A stretch of DNA of 64,000 nt from Pseudomonas putida (lineage in GTDB: Bacteria > Pseudomonadota > Gammaproteobacteria > Pseudomonadales > Pseudomonadaceae). A model generated the notes under the pieces. It saw only the letters and a list, made by a program, of their open reading frames with translations. It was not told the DNA's origin and did not search any database. The stretch covers positions 186,001-250,000 of the forward strand of contig NZ_MKZO01000058.1 of NCBI RefSeq assembly GCF_001941965.1. Direction: 5' to 3'. Shown here in pieces: positions 50,080 through 58,444 of this stretch; positions within the stretch are counted from its first letter, which is position 1, and the number at the start of each line of letters is the position of its first letter. The translations under genes were made by a program, and so were the position numbers.

Positions 50080-50526
50080 TGTGGGATTGGGTGTGGGCTC
50101 ACCACCGCTATCGCTGGCTTGTCAGCAATAGCAGTGGTGAGTTCACCGACGCAATCGCGGGTAAACCCGCTCCCACAGTTGATCGAGCCGGGCCGGAATT
50201 TTGCGAACGCCGCAAAACCCTGTGGGAGCTGGCTTGCCAGCGATAGCGGTGGTGAGTTCACCGGCGCCATCGCGGGTAAACCCGCTCCCACAGTTGACCG
50301 AGCCGAGCCGGAATTCTGCGAACGCCGCTGGACCCTGTGGGAGCGGGTTCACCCGCGATTGCAGTAGTGGATTCACCGACGTAATCGCTGGCAAGCCAGC
50401 TCCCACAGTTGACCGAGCCGAGCCGGAATTTTGCGAACGCCGCTGGACCCTGTGGGAGCTGGCTTGCCAGCGATAGCGGTGGTGAATTCACCGACGTAAT
50501 TGCGGGTAAACCCGCCCCCACAGTTG
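50080..50526. repeat. Tandem 115-bp composite of REP elements
   Basis: The word (G/A)TTCACCG(A/G)CG recurs at 50141, 50256, 50371 and 50486, exactly 115 bases apart. Each unit contains two hairpins in opposite orientation: one ending TCCCACAGTTGA(C/T)CGAGC, and one beginning CCCTGTGGGAGC, joined by a conserved linker (GCCGGAATTTTGCGAACGCC). The hairpin core varies between GCTGGCAAGCCAGC and GCGGGTAAACCCGC from unit to unit. The array fills nearly the whole 600-base gap before pckA and carries no gene. Confidence 0.92.
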
Positions 50527-50559
50527 ACCGAGCGTCGTTTGGCTCTTGTAGACGCCCAC

Positions 50560-50595
50560 AAAAAAGCCCCGGTTCTTTCGAACCGGGGCTTTTTA
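50560..50595 (-). terminator. Bidirectional terminator after pckA
   Basis: AAAAAGCCCCGGTTC pairs perfectly with GAACCGGGGCTTTTT around TTTC. It gives a T-run on both strands; on the minus strand it ends pckA, 17 bases after the stop. Confidence 0.92.
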
Positions 50596-50611
50596 CGCAG
50601 CGCCTGTCAGC

Positions 50612-52153
50612 TTACAGCTGAGGGCCGGCAGCCTTGATCGCGTCGGAAACTTCGAACTTCTTGAAGTTTTCGATGAACAGCGAGGCCAGGCCTTTCGCTG
50701 CTTCGTCGTAGGCAGCCTGGTCAGCCCAGGTGGTGCGCGGGTTCAGCAGTTCGGTATCGACGCCCGGAACGGCCTTCGGCACGTCCAGGTTGATGATGCC
50801 CAGGTGCTCGGTCTCGGCGCCGATCAGCGCGCCGCTCTGGATCGCTGCGATCACCGCACGGGTGGTCGGGATGCTGAAGCGCTTGCCGACGCCGTAGCCA
50901 CCACCGGTCCAGCCAGTGTTGACCAGGTAGACCTTGGAGCCGAAGCCCTTGATGCGCTTGATCAGCAGTTCAGCGTATTCGCCAGCCGGACGCGGGAAGA
51001 ACGGTGCGCCGAAGCAGGTGGAGAAGGTCGACTTGATGCCGCCGCCCGAACCCATTTCGGTGGAACCGACCAGCGCGGTGTAGCCGGACAGGAAGTGGTA
51101 GGCCGCCTGCTCGTTGTTCAGGATCGACACAGGTGGCAGTACGCCGGTCAGGTCGCAGGTCAGGAAGATGACCGCGTTAGGCTCGCCGCCCAGGTTCTTC
51201 TCGGAACGCTTCTCGACGTGCTCCAGCGGGTACGCGGCGCGGCTGTTCTGGGTCAGGCTGCCATCGGCGTAGTCGGCGTGCTTGGCGTCGTCCAGGACAA
51301 CGTTTTCCAGCACTGCGCCGTGCTTGATGGCTTTCCAGATGACCGGCTCGTTCTTCTCCGACAGGTCGATGCACTTGGCGTAGCAGCCGCCTTCGATGTT
51401 GAAGACAACGCCTTCGCCCCAGCCGTGCTCGTCGTCACCGATCAGGTAACGGCTTTCGTCAGCCGACAGGGTGGTCTTGCCGGTGCCCGACAGACCGAAG
51501 AACAGGGTCACGTCGCCTTCTTCGCCGATGTTGGCAGCGCAGTGCATCGGCAGCACGTCGGCAGCCGGCAGCAGGAAGTTCTGCACCGAGAACATGGCTT
51601 TCTTCATTTCGCCGGCATAGCGCATGCCCGCGATCAGGACCTTCTTCTGGGCGAAGTTGAGGATCACGCAACCGTCGGAGTTGGTGCCGTCACGCTCAGG
51701 CACGCACTCGAAGTTGGCGACGTTCAGCACTTGCCATTCCTGGCGGCCAGCCGGGTTGTACTGGGCCGGGTTGATGAACAGGCAACGGCCGAACAGGTTC
51801 TGCCAGGCAGTCTGGGTGGTCATCTTGACGGCCAGGTAGTGGTCTTCGGCAGCACCTACGTGGACGTGGGAAACGAAGTGTTCCTGGGCGTTGTTGAACG
51901 CCTCGACACGGGCCCACAGGGCGTCGAACTTGTCGGCGGGGAATTTGCGGTTGATCGGGCCCCAGGCGATGGCGTCCTGGGTGCTCGGCTCTTCGACGAT
52001 GAAACGGTCAACTGGCGAACGACCGGTACGGTGACCGGTTTTCACGACCAGCGCGCCAGTGTCGGCCAGCTCGCCTTCACCGCGGGACAGTGCTTCTTTA
52101 ACCAGCTCGTCGACGCTCAGATCGGTGTACACGGTGTTGTTGGCTTGCGACAT
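50612..52153 (-). CDS. pckA: Phosphoenolpyruvate carboxykinase (ATP)
   Basis: This enzyme converts oxaloacetate plus ATP to phosphoenolpyruvate, the first step of gluconeogenesis. The 513-residue protein has the kinase P-loop GLSGTGKTTLS, the metal/oxaloacetate region FNIEGGCYAKCIDLSE and the C-terminal NTGWTGGGYGVGKRFSIPTT. ATG at 52153 (MSQANNTVYTDLS) is preceded by GGGGAATC. An in-frame start 12 bases upstream is less likely. The gene is single and flanked by terminators. Confidence 0.97.
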   Translation of the reverse strand: MSQANNTVYTDLSVDELVKEALSRGEGELADTGALVVKTGHRTGRSPVDRFIVEEPSTQDAIAWGPINRKFPADKFDALWARVEAFNNAQEHFVSHVHVGAAEDHYLAVKMTTQTAWQNLFGRCLFINPAQYNPAGRQEWQVLNVANFECVPERDGTNSDGCVILNFAQKKVLIAGMRYAGEMKKAMFSVQNFLLPAADVLPMHCAANIGEEGDVTLFFGLSGTGKTTLSADESRYLIGDDEHGWGEGVVFNIEGGCYAKCIDLSEKNEPVIWKAIKHGAVLENVVLDDAKHADYADGSLTQNSRAAYPLEHVEKRSEKNLGGEPNAVIFLTCDLTGVLPPVSILNNEQAAYHFLSGYTALVGSTEMGSGGGIKSTFSTCFGAPFFPRPAGEYAELLIKRIKGFGSKVYLVNTGWTGGGYGVGKRFSIPTTRAVIAAIQSGALIGAETEHLGIINLDVPKAVPGVDTELLNPRTTWADQAAYDEAAKGLASLFIENFKKFEVSDAIKAAGPQL

Positions 52154-52257
52154 GAGATTCCCCATCCGGCCCGGTGGCCGAGTGCTCCAAACGTTTTGTA
52201 GTAGATCTCTACGAACAACTACAGCGAAAAAAGTGGCCGGATTATGCCAGAAACGCC

Positions 52258-52312
52258 CAAAAAAAGTAGGGCCCTCCTGTCAGAACTGCGTCTTAAGCGC
52301 ATTCGACAGGAG
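52258..52312 (-). terminator. Terminator after hslO
   Basis: On the minus strand CTCCTGTC pairs with GACAGGAG, with an inner GAATGCG/GCAGTTC stem, and is followed by a tract containing seven T residues. It lies about 20 bases after the hslO stop. Confidence 0.75.
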
Positions 52313-52333
52313 AATTCCCTGAGCAGAAACGTT

Positions 52334-53236
52334 TCAGTGACGAGTATCTGACGGCGCGTCCACGCCACCACCAGCGAACAGTTGCTCCACATCGGTCGCA
52401 TCGAAGCGATAGCGCTCGTTGCAGAACTGGCAATCGATCTCCACCTGGCCGCCGTGTTCGGTCACCAGTTGGCGTGCGTCGTCCAGGCCGAGGCTGACCA
52501 GGGCGTTGCCGGAACGCTCGCGCGAGCAGCTGCAACGGAACTGCAGCGGCTGGATGTCGAACAGGCGCACGGCGTCTTCGTGGTAGAGGCGGTGCAGCAG
52601 GGTTTCGCTGTCCAGTTCGAGCTGTTCGTCGCGGGTCAGGGTGTTGGCGATGGCCTGCACATGGCCCCAACTGTCGGCGCGCTCGTCGGCATCCGGCTGG
52701 CGGTCCACCGGCAGTTGCTGCAGGAGCATGCCGCGGGCGCGGGCGCCGTCGGCGCTGAACCAGAAACGGGTGCCCAGCTGCTCGGACATGACGAAGTAGT
52801 TGGTGAAGGACTCGGCCAGGTCGGCACCGTCCAGTTCGACGATGCCCTGGTAGCGCTGGCCCTTACGCGGGTCGATGGTCAGCGCCAGCATGCCGTTGGG
52901 CATCAGTTCGCGCAGGCCGGCATCGGCGCTGATCGCCTCGCCGTCATAGCGGGCGATGCCGCGGATCTCGCGCTCGCTGGAGCACTCGACCATCAGCAGC
53001 GGCACCGGGCCCTCGGAACGCGCCTGGAGAATCAGCAGGCCATCGAACTTGAGGGTGCCTACCAGCAGCGCGGCGGCGGCCATCAGCTCGCCCAGCAGTT
53101 GCGCGACCGGCTGCGGGTAGGGGTGCTTTTCCAGCACGCGGGCATAGCTGCTTTCAAGGCTGACGAGTTCACCGCGCACGTCGCGCTCGTCGAAGATGAA
53201 ACGTTGGGTGAAGTCGGTGTCTGGCAAGTCGCTCAT
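52334..53236 (-). CDS. hslO: Hsp33 redox-regulated chaperone
   Basis: This cytoplasmic holdase is switched on by oxidation. The 300-residue protein has the substrate-binding N-terminal domain (FDERDVRGELVSLESSYARV) and the C-terminal zinc redox switch with CxC (FRCSCSRERS) and CxxC (DCQFCNERYRF). The four cysteines release zinc and form disulfides under stress. It follows pckA on the same strand but has its own terminator. Confidence 0.96.
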   Translation of the reverse strand: MSDLPDTDFTQRFIFDERDVRGELVSLESSYARVLEKHPYPQPVAQLLGELMAAAALLVGTLKFDGLLILQARSEGPVPLLMVECSSEREIRGIARYDGEAISADAGLRELMPNGMLALTIDPRKGQRYQGIVELDGADLAESFTNYFVMSEQLGTRFWFSADGARARGMLLQQLPVDRQPDADERADSWGHVQAIANTLTRDEQLELDSETLLHRLYHEDAVRLFDIQPLQFRCSCSRERSGNALVSLGLDDARQLVTEHGGQVEIDCQFCNERYRFDATDVEQLFAGGGVDAPSDTRH

Positions 53237-53340
53237 GGGAAATCTGCTGTTTGAAATTGTGACAAAATGATTACAGGGGTTTCGAACCCTGTGGCAGAGC
53301 GCCCTGAAGGCGCTCGCGTTGTGATCTGGAGAGGTATCTT

Positions 53341-54144
53341 ATGGACAATCGACCACTGTTCCAAGCGAGGTGGTCATGGGGCCCATTGGCAGCCTGCACG
53401 CTGCTACCCATCGCTCTACTGTGTTTCTGGTTATGGCCTTTTGGCCAGATCCTCTGCCTGACTTTCGACGAGTGGCTGTTCCACAGCCTCAACGCACCGC
53501 TGGCCGATAGCACCGCCTGGCGCTATATCTGGACCCTCGGCAGCCTGCGTCCCTTCGATATCGTGGTCGGCCTGATCCTGCTGGCCTTGCTGATCCGTGG
53601 CAATTGGGTGTTCAAGGCGCACCAGGTGCGCGAAGCCTTCTTCGGCTTTTTCGTCACCCTGCTCCTCTTAGTGGTGGTTCGCGCGCTGTTTTCCAAGTGG
53701 GTGGACGCTGCCGGCTGGCAACATCACAGCCCGTCCATGGTGTTCAGCGATGCCATTCGCCTCAGCGATATCTACCCGCACCTGGAGAAGAGCTGGGAAC
53801 TGAAGGACCGTTCAAGCAAGAGTTTCCCCGGCGACCACGCCTCGGTGCTGCTGGTCTGGGCGCTGTTCATGACCCTGTTCACCCGCGGCCTGTGGCAGAA
53901 CCTGGTGGTCTGGGGCCTGGCCGTGCTGTTCATGCTGCCGCGCCTGGTGGCGGGGGCGCACTGGGGTCAGGACGACTATATCGGCGGCCTGCTGATGGCC
54001 GTGCTGGCCCTGGGTTGGAGCTGCTACACGCCGCTGGCCGCCAGGGCCAGCGCCGCGCTGCTGCGCTGGACGGCGCCGCTGTTCTCCCTGGCGGCCCGCC
54101 TGCCGCTGATCCGCCAGTTGAGCGTGGTCAGCCCTCAGTCGTAA
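53341..54144 (+). CDS. PAP2-family membrane phosphatase
   Basis: This 267-residue integral membrane phosphatase has about five membrane segments. The phosphatase signature is split as KDRSSKSFPGDHASVL (usual SxPSGH region) and RLVAGAHWGQDDYIGG (usual SRxxxxxHxxxD), both with catalytic histidines. It probably acts on lipid phosphates such as undecaprenyl or lipid A-linked pyrophosphate at the periplasmic face. Its 3' end overlaps the convergent hslR by ten bases. Confidence 0.88.
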   Translation: MDNRPLFQARWSWGPLAACTLLPIALLCFWLWPFGQILCLTFDEWLFHSLNAPLADSTAWRYIWTLGSLRPFDIVVGLILLALLIRGNWVFKAHQVREAFFGFFVTLLLLVVVRALFSKWVDAAGWQHHSPSMVFSDAIRLSDIYPHLEKSWELKDRSSKSFPGDHASVLLVWALFMTLFTRGLWQNLVVWGLAVLFMLPRLVAGAHWGQDDYIGGLLMAVLALGWSCYTPLAARASAALLRWTAPLFSLAARLPLIRQLSVVSPQS

Positions 54145-54533
54145 CTGCCCTGGAACTGATGGATCTGCCGACGCTGCTTCTTGGTCGGCCGACCATCGGT
54201 GGTGACGCCCAGCGCGCCCGCCTTGCGCAACTCCGCCGCCTGTTCACGGCGGCGGATACTCTCCTCGGTTTCCTCATACAGCGTCTGTGCCTCCGGCGCG
54301 CCCTTGCGCACGATGGACAGCGCCTTGACCACCACGGTCTTCTCGTCGAAACCGGTACGCAGGACGAACTCGTCGCCGATGCGCGGTTCCTTGCCGGGCT
54401 TGCAACGTTCGCCACGGCAATGCACCTTGCCGCTCTCGATGGCGGCCTTGGCCAGGGCGCGGGTCTTGTAGAAACGCGCGGCCCAGAGCCATTTGTCCAG
54501 ACGAACCTTGTCGTCGTCTTCCTGATAAGCCAT
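54135..54533 (-). CDS. hslR: Hsp15, S4-domain ribosome rescue protein
   Basis: This 132-residue RNA-binding heat-shock protein returns stalled 50S subunits with attached peptidyl-tRNA to the cycle. The S4 domain is at about residues 9-70 (VRLDKWLWAARFYKTRALAK). A basic C-terminal tail (GRPTKKQRRQIHQF) follows. ATG at 54533 is chosen; an upstream in-frame start would add nine residues without a ribosome-binding site. Confidence 0.93.
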   Translation of the reverse strand: MAYQEDDDKVRLDKWLWAARFYKTRALAKAAIESGKVHCRGERCKPGKEPRIGDEFVLRTGFDEKTVVVKALSIVRKGAPEAQTLYEETEESIRRREQAAELRKAGALGVTTDGRPTKKQRRQIHQFQGSYD

Positions 54534-54641
54534 GACACAGCTCCGATCATTAGCGGTCATGGAACTGTACTACCGTAACTGACGGATGCAAAAAGTCCGC
54601 TGCCTGCTTACAGTTCACCGAATTTTCCCGGGTTGCCCATC

Positions 54642-55124
54642 GTGAAGACATTTGATCATCTGAGCGTTATCGGTTTGCGCGAGTGGGTGGCCTTGCCCGA
54701 CCTCGGCCTGGCCGGCCTGCGCGCCAAGATCGACACCGGTGCCAGCACCTCCAGCCTGCACGCCACCGAGGTCGAGCCGTTCATGCGCGACGGCGAGCGC
54801 TGGGTGCGCTTCAACGCTCACCTGGGCTCGGTGGTGCAGTTGCGCCATCGTCGCTGCGAAGCGCCGCTGGTGGCGATGAAGACCATCAAGAGCTCCAACG
54901 GCCACGCCCAGGTGCGTTACGTCATCCGAACGGCACTTGCGCTGGGCGACAGGGTCTGGGAAGTAGAGTTCACCCTGGCCTGTCGCAAGGCCATGCGCTA
55001 CCGACTCCTTTTAGGTTCCAAAGCCCTGGTGCATGGCCAACTGGTGGTCAACCCGGGGCTGAAATATGTACAGGACAAGCCGGTGTTCCCGGCGACCATT
55101 ACCCCCTCCACAGGTGCTGCATGA
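54642..55124 (+). CDS. rimB: RimB-type retropepsin-like protease
   Basis: This 160-residue protein of the ATP-dependent zinc protease/RimB family has the aspartic-protease-like motif LRAKIDTGASTSSLHATEVE. In Pseudomonas RimB cooperates with RimK in modifying ribosomal protein S6 and tuning translation. It overlaps rimK by four bases (ATGA). GTG 54642 is taken as the start; TTG 54633 would add three residues. A rimA gene, present beside rimBK in some species, is not seen upstream. Confidence 0.86.
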   Translation: MKTFDHLSVIGLREWVALPDLGLAGLRAKIDTGASTSSLHATEVEPFMRDGERWVRFNAHLGSVVQLRHRRCEAPLVAMKTIKSSNGHAQVRYVIRTALALGDRVWEVEFTLACRKAMRYRLLLGSKALVHGQLVVNPGLKYVQDKPVFPATITPSTGAA

Positions 55125-56026
55125 AGATCGCTGTGCTGTCGCGTAACCCGCGTCTGTATTCCACCCGTCGTCTGGTCGAAGCCGGTACGCAACGGGGCCA
55201 TGAAGTGGTTGTGATCGATACCTTGCGTGCCTACATGAACATCGCCAGCCACAAGCCGCAGATCCACTACCGCGGCAAGCCGCTGGAAGGCTTCGATGCG
55301 GTGATTCCGCGCATCGGCGCCTCGGTGACGTTCTATGGCTGCGCCGTGCTGCGCCAGTTCGAGATGATGGGCGTGTATCCGCTCAACGAGTCCGTGGCCA
55401 TCGCCCGTTCGCGGGACAAGCTGCGCTCGCTGCAACTGCTGTCGCGCCGTGGCATCGGCCTGCCGGTGACCGGCTTCGCCCACTCGCCGGACGACATTCC
55501 CGACCTGATCCAGATGGTCAACGGCGCCCCGCTGGTGATCAAGGTGCTGGAAGGCACCCAGGGCATCGGCGTGGTGCTGTGCGAAACGACCAAGGCCGCC
55601 GAATCGGTGATCGAGGCGTTCATGGGCCTGAAGCAGAACATCATGGTCCAGGAGTACATCAAGGAAGCCGGCGGCGCCGATATCCGCTGCTTCGTGGTCG
55701 GCGACAAGGTCATCGCCTCGATGAAGCGCCAGGCCAAGCCGGGGGAGTTCCGTTCCAACCTGCACCGGGGCGGCACCGCCAGCCTGATCAAGGTCACCCC
55801 GGAAGAACGCATGACCGCGATCCGCGCGGCCAAGGTCATGGGCCTGAGCGTCGCGGGCGTGGATATCCTGCGCTCCAACCACGGCCCGCTGGTGATGGAG
55901 GTGAACTCGTCACCGGGTCTGGAAGGCATCGAGGTCACCACCGGCAAGGACGTGGCCGGGATGATCATCGAGCATCTGGAAAAAAACGGCGGGCCCAATC
56001 AGACCCGCACAAAAGGGAAGGGTTAA
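55121..56026 (+). CDS. rimK: RimK, ribosomal protein S6 glutamate ligase
   Basis: This 301-residue ATP-grasp ligase adds glutamates to the C-terminus of ribosomal protein S6. Motifs are VIKVLEGTQGIGVVLCE (ATP-grasp lid), RCFVVGDKVIASMKRQAK and the metal-binding VMEVNSSPGLEGIE. It starts in the stop of rimB and is convergent with envZ, whose stop overlaps it by four bases. Confidence 0.95.
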   Translation: MKIAVLSRNPRLYSTRRLVEAGTQRGHEVVVIDTLRAYMNIASHKPQIHYRGKPLEGFDAVIPRIGASVTFYGCAVLRQFEMMGVYPLNESVAIARSRDKLRSLQLLSRRGIGLPVTGFAHSPDDIPDLIQMVNGAPLVIKVLEGTQGIGVVLCETTKAAESVIEAFMGLKQNIMVQEYIKEAGGADIRCFVVGDKVIASMKRQAKPGEFRSNLHRGGTASLIKVTPEERMTAIRAAKVMGLSVAGVDILRSNHGPLVMEVNSSPGLEGIEVTTGKDVAGMIIEHLEKNGGPNQTRTKGKG

Positions 56027-57336
56027 ACCGCGTCGCGCGGGAGCAGCAGCCCCAGTGGCAGCCGCACCCGCGCTTCGATACCGCCACCGGAACGGTTGCG
56101 CAACTCCACGTTGCCGCCATGCTGGGCCGCGATCCGCCGCACGATCGCCAGGCCCAGGCCGGTGCCCTTGCCGCCCCTGGCCTTGTCGCCGCGAATGAAC
56201 GGGTTGAAGATCGCCTCCAGCTCGGCCGGGTCGATGCCCGCGCCACGGTCCAGCACGCTCAGCACCACGTACGGCGCATTCGCGTCACCCGACACGTAGG
56301 CCGCCACTTCCACACCCTTGCCGGCGTGGTTCAGGGCATTGCCGATCAGGTTGTTGAGCAGGCGCTTGATCGAAACACGCCGCAGCGGGAAGGGCGGGAT
56401 CGGCTCCAGGCACAGGCGCACCTGTTCCTTCGGCTGGTTGAACGGCGCGACCACCTCGCGCACCAGGTCGCTCAGGTCGACTTCCTCGACCGGCTCGTCG
56501 CGGCCGTCGCGGATAAAGGCGAGGAACTGGTCGAGGATCGCGTCCATGTCCTCGATATCGCGGACCATGTCGTCGGTCAGGTCGCTCTCGCTGGGCAGCA
56601 TCGACAAGGACAGGCGCAAGCGCGTCAGCGGCGTGCGCAGGTCGTGGGAGACCCCGGCCAGCATCAGCTCGCGCTCGCGCCCGGCTTGTTCGACGTCCTC
56701 GGCCATCTGGTTGAAGGCGCGGTAGACCTCGGTCATCTCGCTCGGGGTATCGCTGATCGGCAGGCGCACGCTGCGGCCCTGGCCCAGTTGCCGGGCGGCG
56801 AACACCAGGCGTTTGAGCGGCTGGCTGAGCTGGCGCACGAAGATCCAGGCGGACGCGGTGGACAGCAGGCCGATGGCGAGGAACCAGCCGAGCACGTTCC
56901 AGATCTTCTGGCCGCGCAGCGGGTGAGGGTAGAGCGGGACCTTCATCCAGTCATCGCCCAGGCTCGGCGCCCGGACCCAGAGCGCCGGCGGCGAATGCAC
57001 GCGCAGGCGGACCTCGGTGTCCTCGCCCAGCTCCGCTTGCATCTGCCGCTGGTAGATCTCGCTGTAGGGCCAGTGCTGCTCGCCCTCGGGCACGCCGTTG
57101 CCGGTGACGCGGATCAGCCCGGCGGCCTCGGCCACCTTGTCGCGGTTCTCCTCGTCCGTGGCCCAGTAGGCCCGCAGGGTCAGGGCCACGCCGTGACTGT
57201 ACTGGCGATCGACCAGCACGTCCTCGTTCATCAGCAGGTAGACCAGGGTCAGCGCCTTGGAAAACAGGACGACGATCAGCACCAGCCACAAGGTGCGGGC
57301 GAAGAAGCTTTGCGGGAACCACAGCGGCGTTTTCAT
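56023..57336 (-). CDS. envZ: EnvZ/AmgS sensor histidine kinase
   Basis: This 437-residue kinase is the partner of OmpR. It has an N-terminal membrane helix (about residues 14-36), a periplasmic loop of about 110 residues, a second helix (about 146-168), HAMP, a dimerisation domain with phospho-acceptor His231 (AGVSHDLRTPLTRLRL), and an ATPase domain (NLIGNALNHAG, LDRGAGI, GKGTGLGLAIV). In P. aeruginosa the orthologue is AmgS, linked to envelope stress and aminoglycoside tolerance. Its start is 125 bases from the ompR stop. Confidence 0.95.
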   Translation of the reverse strand: MKTPLWFPQSFFARTLWLVLIVVLFSKALTLVYLLMNEDVLVDRQYSHGVALTLRAYWATDEENRDKVAEAAGLIRVTGNGVPEGEQHWPYSEIYQRQMQAELGEDTEVRLRVHSPPALWVRAPSLGDDWMKVPLYPHPLRGQKIWNVLGWFLAIGLLSTASAWIFVRQLSQPLKRLVFAARQLGQGRSVRLPISDTPSEMTEVYRAFNQMAEDVEQAGRERELMLAGVSHDLRTPLTRLRLSLSMLPSESDLTDDMVRDIEDMDAILDQFLAFIRDGRDEPVEEVDLSDLVREVVAPFNQPKEQVRLCLEPIPPFPLRRVSIKRLLNNLIGNALNHAGKGVEVAAYVSGDANAPYVVLSVLDRGAGIDPAELEAIFNPFIRGDKARGGKGTGLGLAIVRRIAAQHGGNVELRNRSGGGIEARVRLPLGLLLPRDAV

Positions 57337-57461
57337 GGACGACGGCTACACACTAGGCAGGTACGAGCGCGGCTCGCGGGCGTGGCGGGTGTTGTTGCAA
57401 GCAAAAGCAGGGCAACCCTGCGGCGGCCCTGCTGGTGATGACTCATTGCGAAACAACTGGA

Positions 57462-58202
57462 TCACTTGCCGGCATTGCCATCCGGCACGAACACGTAGCC
57501 CACGCCCCAGACAGTCTGGATATAGCGCGGTTTCGACGGGTCGGGCTCGATCATCCGGCGCAGGCGGGAAATCTGCACGTCGATGGAGCGCTCCAGTGCA
57601 TCCCACTCGCGGCCACGGGCCAGGTTCATCAGCTTGTCGCGGGTCAGCGGCTCGCGGGCATGCATGACCAGCGCCTTGAGCACGGCGAACTCGCCGGTGG
57701 TGAGCATGTGCACTTCGTCACCACGCTTGAGCTCGCGGGTGGCCAGGGACAGCTCGTAGTCGCCGAAGGTGACGGTTTCGTCCTCGCTGCCCGGTGCGCC
57801 CGGTACCGGTGGTGCCTGGCGACGCAGTACGGCCTTGACCCGTGCGACCAGTTCGTCCGGGTTGAACGGCTTGGCCAGGTAATCGTCGGCGCCCAGCTCC
57901 AGGCCCTTGATCCGGCTCAGCTCGTCGCCCTTGGCGGTGAGCATGATGATCGGGATCTGGTTGTTCGACGCGCGCAGGCGGCGGCAGGCGGAAAGACCGT
58001 CCTCGCCCGGCAGCATCAGGTCGAGGACGACCAGGTTGAAGACTTCGCGAGACAGCAGGCGGTCCATCTGTTCCACGTTGGGTACTGCCCGTGCGCGGTA
58101 GCCTTTGCTGGTGAAGAAACGCTCGAGAAGGCTGCTCAGGCCCGGGTCGTCGTCGACGATGAGGATTTTTTCGCCGTCGGCGGTTTGTGCAGTGCTGCTC
58201 AT
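57462..58202 (-). CDS. ompR: OmpR/AmgR response regulator
   Basis: This 246-residue regulator has a receiver (Asp17-19, phospho-acceptor Asp61 in NLVVLDLMLPGEDG, Lys in YLAKPFNPDEL) and a winged-helix output domain (EFAVLKALVMHAREPLTRDK, RYIQTVWGVGYVFVPD). It lies upstream of envZ on the same strand. It is expected to control envelope and osmotic genes; the P. aeruginosa name is AmgR. Confidence 0.96.
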   Translation of the reverse strand: MSSTAQTADGEKILIVDDDPGLSSLLERFFTSKGYRARAVPNVEQMDRLLSREVFNLVVLDLMLPGEDGLSACRRLRASNNQIPIIMLTAKGDELSRIKGLELGADDYLAKPFNPDELVARVKAVLRRQAPPVPGAPGSEDETVTFGDYELSLATRELKRGDEVHMLTTGEFAVLKALVMHAREPLTRDKLMNLARGREWDALERSIDVQISRLRRMIEPDPSKPRYIQTVWGVGYVFVPDGNAGK

Positions 58203-58444
58203 GGGTAGCTCCTTTAATCTCGGCGCGCATTATGGCTTAGCCGCCATTTGCGGGTGCCGAGCTCATTGTTAGCAGATTTTTCCTCGTGTGCCAGTGGAAT
58301 GGTCCGTCAGGCTGGCCAGCCGCTATCACCGCAAGCCTTGTGCGCTGGGTATAATGCGCCGCTTTTCACCGAGCGCCGCCTTGCCCCGACGCCTCTGGCG
58401 CCGGCCCCCGCGGCCCAAGCATTCACAATTTGTCAGGTGGTTTT

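Noticed and set aside
50080..50526. CRISPR-like repeat-spacer pattern
   Set aside because: The period is 115 bases, the repeated parts are palindromic REP hairpins and linkers are conserved rather than unique; no cas genes nearby.
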